Shown: positions 55,621 to 64,000 of the stretch, one piece after another
How positions within the stretch are numbered: position 1 is the first letter of the stretch
Layout: every line of letters begins with the position of its first letter
Origin: Halodurantibacterium daqingensis
Lineage (GTDB): Bacteria; Pseudomonadota; Alphaproteobacteria; Rhodobacterales; Rhodobacteraceae
DNA: 64,000 nucleotides
Assembly: GCF_042666235.1 (NCBI RefSeq)
Contig: NZ_JBHTFQ010000001.1
Coordinates: forward strand, 186,001-250,000
Reading direction: 5' to 3'
Translations under genes and position numbers: made by a program
The notes under the pieces: model-generated
Databases searched by the model: none
Seen by the model: only the letters and a program-made list of their open reading frames with translations
What the model was told of the DNA's origin: nothing

Positions 55621-55941
55621 TCAGGCTGCGGCTGCCTCTTCCATTGCGTGACGGCGTTCGCTTTCCTCGCGCGACAGCGCGACCGAGGTGCGGATTCCCT
55701 TCGACACGAATTCCATCAGACCCTTCACGACCCGCTCGTTCGGATCAATGCCAGCGCAGGACAGAACTTCGCGCCCGTCGCGCGACCGGGCCCAGCGGGC
55801 AATCTGCTCGGGTCCGTTTCCATATTTCTTGTCATCGGCAATTGCGTCATCCAACGCAGCCAGCACGACTGCCGCGAACAGTTTGCGCGACCTCTGGCCT
55901 TGTTCATAGTTGAATGCGGTGCCGTCAACGAAATCGACCAT
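55621..55941 (-). CDS. DUF6280-family small protein
   Basis: 106 residues, mostly helical: FNYEQGQRSRKLFAAVVLAA, LDDAIADDKKYGNG, GREVLSCAGIDPNERVV and an acidic/Ala C-terminus. The pattern is one I recognise as the conserved small DUF6280 proteins of Rhodobacterales; function unknown. A 213-bp gap separates it from divergent efp. Confidence 0.75.
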   Translation of the reverse strand: MVDFVDGTAFNYEQGQRSRKLFAAVVLAALDDAIADDKKYGNGPEQIARWARSRDGREVLSCAGIDPNERVVKGLMEFVSKGIRTSVALSREESERRHAMEEAAAA

Positions 55942-56154
55942 GATGTCGTCCTTTTATTCTTGCTCTTGCGTTTTCTGGCGTCTGGTGTGTCTAGGCCTTC
56001 GGGTCTCGATTCGATATCATCCTGCGCGCATACCGGCCATGCACTGAGCGCATGCCTTACCCGCAGCATCTACCGTATCTAGTCGGCTTGCCAGGTGTAG
56101 CCCGCAAAGATATAGGGACGGCTAACCTCCAATCAACCTTTGCAAGGCTTCCGC

Positions 56155-56718
56155 ATGCCGAAGATCAACGGAAACGAAATTCGTCCGGGCAATGTGCTCG
56201 AACATGACGGCGGCCTCTGGGCGGCGGTCAAGGTCAATCATGTGAAGCCTGGCAAGGGCGGTGCCTTTGCCCAGGTCGAGCTGAAGAACCTGCGCGACGG
56301 TCGCAAGCTGAACGAACGGTTTCGTTCGGAGGACAAGGTCGAACAGGTACGACTGGAGACGAAGGATCAGCAGTTCCTTTACGAAACGGACGGGATGCTG
56401 GTGTTCATGGACAGCGAAACCTATGAACAGATCGAGCTTCCGGCCGATCTTCTGGGCGACCGGCGCCCGTTCCTGCAGGACGGGATGATGGTCGCGGTCG
56501 AGTATTACGGTGAGGAGGCGCTCTCTGTGCGTCTGCCGCAGAAGGTCACCTGCAAGGTGGTCGAGACCGAGCCGGTCGTGAAGGGGCAGACGGCGGCCAA
56601 CAGCTACAAGCCTGCTGTTCTGGACAACGGCGTCCGGATCATGGTGCCGCCCTTCATCGGCACGGATGAGGACATCATCATCAACACCGAGCTTGGCGAA
56701 TATTCCGAACGCGCCTGA
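56155..56718 (+). CDS. efp: Translation elongation factor P
   Basis: 187 residues from ATG 56155. Domain I carries HVKPGKGGAFAQ with the conserved Lys34 that is modified in many bacteria; then the two OB domains and the C-terminal YKPAVLDNGVRIMVPPFIGT. EF-P rescues ribosomes stalled on polyproline. Confidence 0.96.
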   Translation: MPKINGNEIRPGNVLEHDGGLWAAVKVNHVKPGKGGAFAQVELKNLRDGRKLNERFRSEDKVEQVRLETKDQQFLYETDGMLVFMDSETYEQIELPADLLGDRRPFLQDGMMVAVEYYGEEALSVRLPQKVTCKVVETEPVVKGQTAANSYKPAVLDNGVRIMVPPFIGTDEDIIINTELGEYSERA

Positions 56719-56934
56719 GTTGCCAGGGCCTGCCAAGGCGTGATCCCGCCTGGCGGGTCCTGCGTTCCATGCCTTGCGACGGTGCGGTTGCCGCGACTTT
56801 ACCGGTGTCGCCAAGGCGGCTACGGAGGCAAGGCATCGGGTCGCGTCGTCTCTGCCCGCATGCAAGACACTGTCGGCGGGGGTCGCGCGGGCGCGGCGGC
56901 AGCCCCCGCACTCATCGGGGCAGTGCAAAGCCTA

Positions 56935-57687
56935 TCAGACCGGCGTGACCGCCACCCCGGCGGCGAACATCTGCGGGCCCACCCGATCATGGCGGAGATA
57001 GGCAATGCCGCGCCCCTCTGCCTGGGTGAACACCCGCCCTGCCGGCTTGCCCTCGGCCAGGATCTCGGTCCCAACCGGCACCGGGCTCTCAAGGGCCACC
57101 AACGCCAGGCCCTTGCGCAGTTCGGTCTTGTGCTTCATGCGCGCGGTGACCTCTTGGCCGACATAGCAGCCCTTGCGGAAATCCACCCCGTTCAGCCGCT
57201 CGAAACCGCATTCAAGGATGTAGCTCTCGTCGGGGATCAGCTCGATCCCGCTTTCCGGCACAAGATGTGCCACCCGGAGGGTGTCCCAGTCGATGCCCGG
57301 TGCCGATGCCCCCGCAGCGCCATAAAGGCGCCAGCCAAGTTCGGCGTGACGCGGATCTGCAAATGCCCCCGCCGGCACCGGCCCGCGTCCCCGCGAAACG
57401 GCAAGATCGCCTGGGGTGATCGTGACGTTGGCGCGCAGCTTGTACATCGCAAGCCTGCGCAACAGCGGTTCTGCCAGATCCGCATGCACGTCGATCAGGA
57501 TGCTGTCTTCGGCCGGAACAAGGAAGAAATCGGCAAGATACTTGCCCTGCGGGCTGAGCAGCGCCGCATAGACCAGCCCCTGTGCAAGGCGGTCAACATC
57601 GTTCGTCACCAGGTTCTGAAGAAAATCCCGCCGGTCGGGCCCCTTGACCTCGAGCAGGCGGCGGTTGTCGGCATGTTCCCCTGTCAT
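56935..57687 (-). CDS. ygfZ: Folate-binding protein YgfZ (GcvT-like)
   Basis: 250 residues with a GcvT-like N-terminus (FLQNLVTNDVDRLAQG, LLSPQGKYLADFF) and the invariant KGCYVGQEVTARMKH. YgfZ/IBA57 proteins use folate and help assemble [4Fe-4S] clusters. Followed on the other side by the MsbA-like gene on the same strand. Confidence 0.92.
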   Translation of the reverse strand: MTGEHADNRRLLEVKGPDRRDFLQNLVTNDVDRLAQGLVYAALLSPQGKYLADFFLVPAEDSILIDVHADLAEPLLRRLAMYKLRANVTITPGDLAVSRGRGPVPAGAFADPRHAELGWRLYGAAGASAPGIDWDTLRVAHLVPESGIELIPDESYILECGFERLNGVDFRKGCYVGQEVTARMKHKTELRKGLALVALESPVPVGTEILAEGKPAGRVFTQAEGRGIAYLRHDRVGPQMFAAGVAVTPV

Positions 57688-57711
57688 CGCGGTGCCTTTC
57701 TTTTGGGTGGG

Positions 57712-59472
57712 TCAGACCTCGGTCTTGAACTGAAGACGGTGCAGGTCGGCGTAAAGCCCTCCCTCGGCCAGAAGGCCGGCGTGGGTGCCCTGCTGGACCA
57801 CCTGACCGCGCTCCATTACCACGATCTTGTGCGCGTCCCGCACCGTTGCAAGCCTGTGCGCGATCACAAGCGTGGTGCGTCCAGCGCTCAGCCGGTCAAG
57901 CGCCGACTGAACCAGCGCCTCGGATTGGGCATCCAGGGCCGAGGTGGCTTCGTCCAGCAGCAGGATCGGCGCGTCGCGCAGCAGGGCGCGGGCGATGGCG
58001 ACACGCTGCCGCTGCCCCCCCGACAGGCCCGAACCGCGCGGACCGGCCGGCGTATCAAGGCCCTGCGGCATGTGCGAGAGGAACTCCGATACATGCGCGG
58101 CTTCAAGCACTGCCTCCAGCCGTGCCTGCGAAATGTCGCTGCGCCCCAGAAGGATGTTGTCGCGGATGGTTTCATCGAACAGGGCCGCATCCTGCGAAAC
58201 GACTGAAAACAGCCCGCGCAGCCCCTTGAGATCCATGTCGCGGATATCGTGGCCGCCGATGCGGACAGCGCCCGCCTGCGGATCGGCAAGCCGCGTCAGC
58301 AGCGTGAATATGGTTGTCTTGCCTGCGCCGGAAGGTCCCACAAGCGCCGTGGTTTGCCCGGCTTCGGCGATAAAGCGGGTGTCGCGCAGCACCGGATCAA
58401 CCCCATAGGCGAAGGTGACATTGTCGATCTCGATCCGGGTTTCGCTGCGAAGCGGAAGTGGCGCGCGCGGGGGCTGCGGGCTGGTGATGGCGGGCGGGGT
58501 CTGCAGGATGCCATACATCCGCTCCACGCTGGCCATCGCGGCCTGCAGCGCGGCGCTGACGCCCCCCAGGCGGCGCAGCGGGTCGAAGACCAGCGCCATC
58601 GCGGTGAAGAAGGCCATGAATTCGCCCACCGTCTTTTCGCCGCCGATGATCTGCATGCCGCCATAGGTCAGGACGCCGGCAAAGCCGATTGCCGCCACCA
58701 GGTCGATCAGTGCCGGAATGCCGGCCGAACCCGCCTCTGCCCGAAGCTGCGCCCGGACAAACTGATTGACGGAACGACCGAACCGCCCGGCCTCGCGGTC
58801 CTCGGAACCGGTCAGCTGGATCGTGGTGATGCCGTGAAAGATTTCGTCCAGCCGGGTCGAGTTCTGGGCTGCGGCGGCGCGTGCCGCGCGGCTTGTGCGG
58901 CGCACCAGCCGTTGCAGGGCAACGATCGGGATGATCAGAAGCGGCGTGCCGATCGCGGCCACAAGCGTCCAGCGCCAGTCGATGTAAAGCGTCACCGCCA
59001 GAAGCGATACAAGCGCCACGAAATCACGTCCGAAGGCGGCGATGACGCCGGAATAGATCTGGCGGATCGCACCACTGTCGCCGCGCACACGCTCGATCAG
59101 GTTGCCCGGTGAATGGACCTGAAAGAACGACTGGTCCAGCGTCATCAGATGGCGCAGGAGGTCCGACTGCACCTCGGCCGTGACGCGTTCGCCCAGCCAT
59201 GACATCAGCACCCGGTGGCAGAAGGCCGCCGAGGCGCGCAGGATGAAGACGCCCGAAATCGCAATCGCAACCCAGTAGACAGCCGCGCTGTCACCGGCGA
59301 TGAACACGTCGTCGAACATCGGCTGCATGAGGTACGACAGCGCCCCGAGCATCGAGCCTTCAACCGTCATCAGCAGCAGCGCCACGACCAGAAACGGCAT
59401 CCGTCGCTTGAGGTAGTTGCGCCAGACCCAGCCCAGCATCCTGCCTTCGGTGGCGGAGGGCGCGGTGCTCAT
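57712..59472 (-). CDS. ABC transporter, fused permease-ATPase (MsbA-like)
   Basis: 586 residues with a six-helix transmembrane domain (about 25-320) and a C-terminal NBD: GPSGAGKTTIF, LSGGQRQRVAIARALL and ILLLDEATSALD. Type IV exporters of this form flip lipids or lipid A; MsbA is the closest functional guess. Overlaps the phosphatase gene upstream (ATGA). Confidence 0.9.
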   Translation of the reverse strand: MSTAPSATEGRMLGWVWRNYLKRRMPFLVVALLLMTVEGSMLGALSYLMQPMFDDVFIAGDSAAVYWVAIAISGVFILRASAAFCHRVLMSWLGERVTAEVQSDLLRHLMTLDQSFFQVHSPGNLIERVRGDSGAIRQIYSGVIAAFGRDFVALVSLLAVTLYIDWRWTLVAAIGTPLLIIPIVALQRLVRRTSRAARAAAAQNSTRLDEIFHGITTIQLTGSEDREAGRFGRSVNQFVRAQLRAEAGSAGIPALIDLVAAIGFAGVLTYGGMQIIGGEKTVGEFMAFFTAMALVFDPLRRLGGVSAALQAAMASVERMYGILQTPPAITSPQPPRAPLPLRSETRIEIDNVTFAYGVDPVLRDTRFIAEAGQTTALVGPSGAGKTTIFTLLTRLADPQAGAVRIGGHDIRDMDLKGLRGLFSVVSQDAALFDETIRDNILLGRSDISQARLEAVLEAAHVSEFLSHMPQGLDTPAGPRGSGLSGGQRQRVAIARALLRDAPILLLDEATSALDAQSEALVQSALDRLSAGRTTLVIAHRLATVRDAHKIVVMERGQVVQQGTHAGLLAEGGLYADLHRLQFKTEV

Positions 59473-60188
59473 CGTGCGGTCCTCCCGGCGCGGTAGGCCC
59501 GGGTCAGGGCTTCAGGGTCATAGTCCCGCGCGATCCAGTCGCGCAGGCTTGTTCCGGATTGTGCCTGTGCCGCGGCGTAGGATTCCAGGAAGAAGTCCAG
59601 AATTCCGGTCGCATCGCGCTTGAAATGCAGGTGCTTCCAATGCAACTGCCGGCGCGCCTCGCTGACCGGGGTGCCGGTGTCGATCAGGTAGAGCGCGGCC
59701 CCGAAGCCCGAGCGGTCGGCACCCGATTTGCAATGCATCACGAACGGTTTCTCGATCGCGTCGAAAGCCTGAAAAAGGGCAAGAAGCTCGTCCCGGCTGG
59801 GAAGCTCGGCCGCATAGAGACGCCGGTCCACAAGCGTGATGCCCGCCGCCTCGCAGGCCTCCTTTTCGAACAGATAGTGGCTGTGGCGCCCCGGGCCGCG
59901 AAGGTTCAGGACACTGCGGATCCCCGCCCTCGCATACCGGGCGATCCGCTGCGGCGAAGGTTGGTTCGACCGCCAGACGCCGGGGGCGATTTCGGCGGAA
60001 TTGCTCCACCAGCGGCGCAGGAAGGCATGATCCATCAACTGAAAGTCCCACCAGGCGCGCCGGCGCGCCCTGGCCGAGGAAATGTCGGTTCCCCAGGTTT
60101 CGCGGAACAGGCGCGTGGCGGCGCTGAAGCGTTTTCGCAGGGGCGTCTTGGGCAAGCTTGCGTCCTTCGGGTTCACCGCGCCGGTCAT
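59469..60188 (-). CDS. Dual-specificity/tyrosine phosphatase-like protein
   Basis: 239 residues. The P-loop HCKSGADRSGFGAAL (Cx5R) is intact with upstream Asp candidates; SVLNLRGPGRHSHYL is a typical phosphatase strand. The basic N-terminus (KTPLRKRFSAATRLF) may sit at a membrane. Co-transcription with the MsbA-like gene suggests a lipid or envelope phosphate substrate, e.g. lipid A/Kdo-linked, but this is inference. Confidence 0.82.
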   Translation of the reverse strand: MTGAVNPKDASLPKTPLRKRFSAATRLFRETWGTDISSARARRRAWWDFQLMDHAFLRRWWSNSAEIAPGVWRSNQPSPQRIARYARAGIRSVLNLRGPGRHSHYLFEKEACEAAGITLVDRRLYAAELPSRDELLALFQAFDAIEKPFVMHCKSGADRSGFGAALYLIDTGTPVSEARRQLHWKHLHFKRDATGILDFFLESYAAAQAQSGTSLRDWIARDYDPEALTRAYRAGRTAR

Positions 60189-60299
60189 GAGGGACGGGTC
60201 TAACGGGATTTAGGGGGTGAGGCAAGAAAGGCCAAGGCGCCGATTGACGGCCATTCGCCACGTGCTTACGCATGGATGTCCAACAGAGAAGAGAACAAG

Positions 60300-61496
60300 A
60301 TGACCCTTGGTTACGGTCGCAGTTATCTGGCCATTCCCGGCCCTTCGGTCATGCCCGACCGGGTGCTGAACGCAATGCACCGCCCGGCGCCCAACATCTA
60401 TGGCGGTGCGCTGCATGATCTTGTCGATGCCATGCTGCCGAGGCTTCGGTATCTGGCGGGAACAGCGGGCCACGTCGCCATCTACATCGCCAATGGCCAC
60501 GGGGCCTGGGAAGCGGCAAATGCGAATGTGTTTTCTCGCGGCGATCTGGCGCTGTCGCTGGTGACAGGGCAGTTCGGCCTTGGCTGGGCCGATTCCGCCC
60601 GCCGCATGGGTGTGGAGGTGCAGGAGATCGACTTTGGCCGCCGCGGGCCGGTCGATCCCGCGCGGGTCTCCGAGGCACTGGCGGCGGACCGGAGTCACCG
60701 CATCAAGGCGGTACTGCTGAGCCATGTGGACACGGCCACGTCGGTGCGTAACGACGTGGCCGCGGTGCGCGCGGCGATCGATGCCGCAGGCCATCCCGCG
60801 CTTCTGATGGTGGATTGCATCGCCTCGCTTGCCTGCGACAGGTTCCTGATGGATGCCTGGGGCGCCGATGTCATGGTTTCCGCCAGCCAGAAGGGATTGA
60901 TGACGCCGCCCGGACTGGGCTTTGTCTGGTTCAGTGATCGCGCCCGCGAACGTGGTGCCACGGCGGACTTGCGCAGCCCCTATTGGGACTGGACCCCGCG
61001 TGCTGCGCCCGAGGCGTTCTACCAGCTGTTCTGCGGCACGGCGCCCACCCATCATCTGCTGGGTCTGGCCGAAGCGCTGAACATGATCGAGGAAGAGGGG
61101 CTCGAGGCCGTCTGGACCCGGCATGACCTGCTGGCGCAGGCGATCTGGGCGGCGGTGGATCACTGGGGGATCGAGGGGGCAATGTCGCTCAACATCCCAG
61201 ACCCCGCCTGCCGTGCCCGCTCGGTCACCTCGATCCGGATGCAGTCGCCCAATGCCACCGCGCTGCGCGACTGGACCGAGCAGCGCGCCGGCGTGACCTT
61301 GGGGATCGGACTCGGTATGGCGCCTCCGGGCGACCCGGCCTGGCATGGGTTTTTCCGGATCGGCCACATGGGCCATGTCAACGCCCATATGGTGATGGGC
61401 GTTCTGGGGGTGATCGAGGCAGGGCTTGTGGCGCTGGGCATTCCGCATGGCCCCGGTGCCATCGCCGCGGCAACACGGATCATCGCCAAGGCATGA
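60300..61496 (+). CDS. Class V aminotransferase (alanine/serine-glyoxylate type)
   Basis: 398 residues from ATG 60300 (AGAAGAG upstream); a start at 60276 is possible. AIPGPSVMPDRVLNAM, NGHGAWEAANANV, VDCIASLACDRF and the PLP-lysine loop SASQKGLMTPPGLGF are typical of the serine/alanine-glyoxylate group. It would transaminate glyoxylate. Glyoxylate can arise from glycolate, a product of the OiaT reaction, but that link is speculative. Confidence 0.87.
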   Translation: MTLGYGRSYLAIPGPSVMPDRVLNAMHRPAPNIYGGALHDLVDAMLPRLRYLAGTAGHVAIYIANGHGAWEAANANVFSRGDLALSLVTGQFGLGWADSARRMGVEVQEIDFGRRGPVDPARVSEALAADRSHRIKAVLLSHVDTATSVRNDVAAVRAAIDAAGHPALLMVDCIASLACDRFLMDAWGADVMVSASQKGLMTPPGLGFVWFSDRARERGATADLRSPYWDWTPRAAPEAFYQLFCGTAPTHHLLGLAEALNMIEEEGLEAVWTRHDLLAQAIWAAVDHWGIEGAMSLNIPDPACRARSVTSIRMQSPNATALRDWTEQRAGVTLGIGLGMAPPGDPAWHGFFRIGHMGHVNAHMVMGVLGVIEAGLVALGIPHGPGAIAAATRIIAKA

Positions 61497-61500
61497 AGGC

Positions 61501-62613
61501 CTAGCTGCCCTGGGAACGGGCGGCTGCAAGGGCGGCGGGCAGGGCCTCGGCCAGACGATCCAGATCCTGCGGCCGCCCGGCGCTGACCCTGATGCAGCGG
61601 TCCTGCGGCGCGACGAAGGGCATGCGGACGAACACGTCGCGTTCAAGCAGCCCGGCCAGAACGCGTCGGGCAAAGGCGCCATCGCGGCCGCAGTCGATTG
61701 CGACGAAGTTCGTGGCCGAAGGCAGCGGCGCAAGCCCGTTGTCGCGGGCGATGGCCGCGATGCGATTGCGTGCCTGTGCCACCTCATCCCGGACATGGTG
61801 CAGCCAGTCCTGATCGGCCAGGGCGGCCAGGGCGCCGGCCTGGCTGATCCGGCACATTCCGAAGTGATTGCGGATCTTGTCGAAGGCGGAAATCAGATCC
61901 GGCGCCGCAATTGCATAGCCGACGCGCGCCCCTGCAAGACCATGACCCTTGGAAAAGGTCCGCATCCGGATCACACGCGGGTCATCCGCCACAACAGGCG
62001 GTGCCGTGCCTTCGGGCGCAAGCTCGACATAGGCCTCGTCCAGAACCAGAAGCGCGCCTTCGGGCACCTGCGCGATCATGCGCTGGAGGGTCGGCGCGTC
62101 GTGCCAACTGCCCATCGGGTTGTCGGGATTGGCAAGATAGATCAGCTTGGCATCAACCTCGGCAGCGCGCGCAAGCAGTGCCTCGGGATCTTCGTGATCC
62201 CCACGATAGGGAACCTTGTGCAACACGCCGCCAAAGCCGGTGACGTGGTAGTTGAAGGTCGGATAGGCCCCGTCGGAGGTCACCACCGCATCGCCGGGCG
62301 CGATCAGCAGCCGCACAAGGTAGCCGAGAAGCCCGTCAATTCCTTCGCCCACGATGATATGGGCAGGCGTGACGCCATGATGTGCGGCAAGTGCCGTGCG
62401 CAGGGCGTGGCTTTGCGCATCGCCATACATCCAGACCTCCGAGGCGGCGCGCTCCATCGCAGCGATGGCGCCGGGCGAGGGCCCGAACACACTTTCATTC
62501 GCCCCCAGCCGCGCCGCGAAGGGACGGCCCCGTTCGCGTTCCTGCGTTTCCGGGCCGACAAAGGGCACTGACGCGGGCAGGCTTTCAACCAGTCTCGTGT
62601 AGCGCGGCGCCAT
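61501..62613 (-). CDS. hisC: Histidinol-phosphate/aromatic aminotransferase
   Basis: 370 residues of fold type I. LGANESVFGPSPGA, YLANPDNPMGS, VLDEAYVE and the PLP Lys in MRTFSKGHGLAGARVGY are typical of HisC-like enzymes. Located 12 bp downstream of valS, same strand. It may serve histidine or aromatic amino acid synthesis. Confidence 0.85.
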   Translation of the reverse strand: MAPRYTRLVESLPASVPFVGPETQERERGRPFAARLGANESVFGPSPGAIAAMERAASEVWMYGDAQSHALRTALAAHHGVTPAHIIVGEGIDGLLGYLVRLLIAPGDAVVTSDGAYPTFNYHVTGFGGVLHKVPYRGDHEDPEALLARAAEVDAKLIYLANPDNPMGSWHDAPTLQRMIAQVPEGALLVLDEAYVELAPEGTAPPVVADDPRVIRMRTFSKGHGLAGARVGYAIAAPDLISAFDKIRNHFGMCRISQAGALAALADQDWLHHVRDEVAQARNRIAAIARDNGLAPLPSATNFVAIDCGRDGAFARRVLAGLLERDVFVRMPFVAPQDRCIRVSAGRPQDLDRLAEALPAALAAARSQGS

Positions 62614-62625
62614 CGTGTTTCCCTT

Positions 62626-64000
62626 TCAGCCCACTTCTGCCAGACGCTTCAGCGCGGCCTTGAGCCTTGAAGCCTCATCCTCTTTCTGGGCCAGAAGTTC
62701 GCGGCTTTCCTCGACCACCTCTTCGGGGGCAGAGGCCACGAACTTCGGATTGTTCAACCGCCCGCGAAGGCCGCCCATTTCCTTTTCAAGCTTTTCAAGC
62801 GTCTTGGCCAGCCGTGCCTTTTCCTCGGCGATGTCGATGACGCCGTCCAGCGGGATGGCAAAGCTGCCGCCTTCCACGGCGATGGTGATCGCTCCCTTGG
62901 GGGCAGCCGCGGCCTCTTGCAGCGTTTCGATCCGCGCGAGCCGCCGGATCAGCGCCTCGTTGCGGGCCAGTGCCGCCTGGCCGGCGGCGTCGAGCGCCGT
63001 TTGCAGCAGCGTGAGTTTCAGCCCCGCCGGCACATGCATCTGCGCCCGGGCCGAGCGGATTTCCTCGATAAGGCCGATGACCCAGTTCATCTCGCGGTCG
63101 GCATCAGTATCGATCAGTTCCGCGCCATAGCTCGGCCAGTCGGCATGGACGAGCATCTTGTGCCGGGCGCCCGTGGTCTGCCACAGCTCCTCGGTGATGA
63201 AGGGCATGACGGGGTGCAGCAGGATCAGGCACTGGTCCAGCACCCAACCCATTGTGGCGCGCGTTTCCTCCGCCGTGGCCTCGTCGGCAAGCAGGGGCTT
63301 GGCGAATTCGACATACCAGTCGCAGACCTTGCCCCAGACAAAGGCGTAAAGGGCGTTCGCTGCATCATTGAAGCGGAAGGCGCCAAGGGCTGCGTCCACC
63401 TCCTCGCGCACGCGGGCGACCTCACCTATGATCCAGCGGTTCACGGTGGCGGCGGCCTCGGGCGGGGTGGCGCGGGTTTCGTGCCCTTCCCAGACGCCGT
63501 TCATCTCGGCAAAACGCGCGGCGTTCCAGATCTTGGTGCCGAAGTTGCGATAGCCCTGGATGCGCGCGGTCGAGAGTTTCAGATCACGCCCCATCGCCGC
63601 CATCGAGGTCAGCGTGAACCGCACGGCATCCGCGCCGTATTCGTCGATCAGTTCCAGCGGGTCGAGCACGTTGCCCAGCGATTTGGACATCTTCTTGCCC
63701 TTCTCGTCGCGGACAAGCGCGTGGACATAGACCGTGTGGAACGGCACCTGATCGACCACGGCAAGCTGCATCATCATCATCCGGGCGACCCAGAAGAAGA
63801 TGATGTCGAACCCGGTGATCAGAACATCGGTCGGGAAATACTTGCGCAGCGCCTCGGTATCCTCGGGCCAGCCCAGCGTTCCGATGGGCCAGAGGCCGGA
63901 GGAGAACCAGGTGTCGAGCACGTCGGGGTCGCGTTCCAGCCAAATTATACCAACGCGCCCGTCCTCTGGGCGTCCCCCTCCGCCATACGAGGAGTAAGCT
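62626..64000 (-). CDS. valS: Valine--tRNA ligase, C-terminal part (5' end outside window)
   Basis: About 458 residues visible. They show VLDTWFSSGLWPIGTLGWPE, FFWVARMMMMQL, the KMSKS loop (KGKKMSKSLGN), the anticodon-binding region and the C-terminal coiled coil (EKARLAKTLEKLEKEMGGL). The frame stays open to 64000, but the last 20 codons before the window edge (63940-64000) look unlike the family, ending in GGGGRPEDGRVGIIW. Confidence 0.93.
   Translation of the reverse strand, partial: AYSSYGGGGRPEDGRVGIIWLERDPDVLDTWFSSGLWPIGTLGWPEDTEALRKYFPTDVLITGFDIIFFWVARMMMMQLAVVDQVPFHTVYVHALVRDEKGKKMSKSLGNVLDPLELIDEYGADAVRFTLTSMAAMGRDLKLSTARIQGYRNFGTKIWNAARFAEMNGVWEGHETRATPPEAAATVNRWIIGEVARVREEVDAALGAFRFNDAANALYAFVWGKVCDWYVEFAKPLLADEATAEETRATMGWVLDQCLILLHPVMPFITEELWQTTGARHKMLVHADWPSYGAELIDTDADREMNWVIGLIEEIRSARAQMHVPAGLKLTLLQTALDAAGQAALARNEALIRRLARIETLQEAAAAPKGAITIAVEGGSFAIPLDGVIDIAEEKARLAKTLEKLEKEMGGLRGRLNNPKFVASAPEEVVEESRELLAQKEDEASRLKAALKRLAEVG

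Overview
The window looks like a chromosomal segment of an alphaproteobacterium of the order Rhodobacterales (Rhodobacter/Paracoccus type). The evidence is high GC, tightly packed start/stop-overlapping operons, dapD-dapE and leuC-leuD-leuB blocks typical of that order, Kdo transferases, MsbA-like export, HemP, RppH, RsfS/RlmH and a DUF6280-type small protein. No insertion sequence, prophage, integrase or CRISPR array was seen. Gene calls come from reading the translated sequence; no database search was run.

Layout. (1) 1-7863: surface-glycan block. It has a partial Kdo transferase, a second WaaA-like transferase, NeuC and NeuB of nonulosonic (sialic-type) acid synthesis, a GT25 and two related DxD glycosyltransferases, headed by a LacI-type regulator. 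(2) 7864-9063: 1.2 kb with no convincing gene, then tRNA-Arg(CCT). (3) 9146-10419: hemP with a coupled unknown small gene under a candidate iron-responsive operator, then a LOG-family protein. (4) 10487-29390: housekeeping. This includes lysine/diaminopimelate genes (dapD, unknown, dapE), RNase R, a lytic transglycosylase, the rsfS-rlmH-gpmI-envC-ctpA run with rppH, and leuC-leuD-EEP-leuB. A Na/Pi symporter and a DMT transporter end the block, followed by tRNA-Pro(CGG).

(5) 29512-44411: an accessory island between the inward-facing 3' ends of tRNA-Pro and tRNA-Cys. Its core is a complete candidate D-apiose catabolic system. It has an ABC importer (binding protein, two permeases, one ATPase), D-apiose dehydrogenase, D-apionolactonase, D-apionate oxidoisomerase, a DUF1537-type 3-oxo-isoapionate kinase, a RuBisCO-like protein and a GntR/NanR-like regulator. 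The two divergent operons, about 12 kb apart, carry the same 15-bp core operator (TGGTATAATGAGTAT). At both ends it covers a TATAAT -10 box and keeps the same orientation to the downstream gene. About 0.8-1.4 kb of decayed DNA lies at each edge, including a frameshifted TetR gene whose palindromic operator is still intact.

(6) 44412-49611: tRNA-Cys, a beta-carbonic anhydrase with an SbtA bicarbonate permease and a PII-like SbtB, then asd and an MFS transporter. (7) 49849-55941: a secreted RTX esterase with a clear 63-residue higher-order repeat, two further SGNH-type proteins, a frameshifted small gene coupled to a DUF6976-like protein, and a DUF6280-like protein. (8) 56155-64000: efp, ygfZ, an MsbA-like ABC exporter, a tyrosine-phosphatase-like protein, a class V aminotransferase, hisC and the 3' part of valS.
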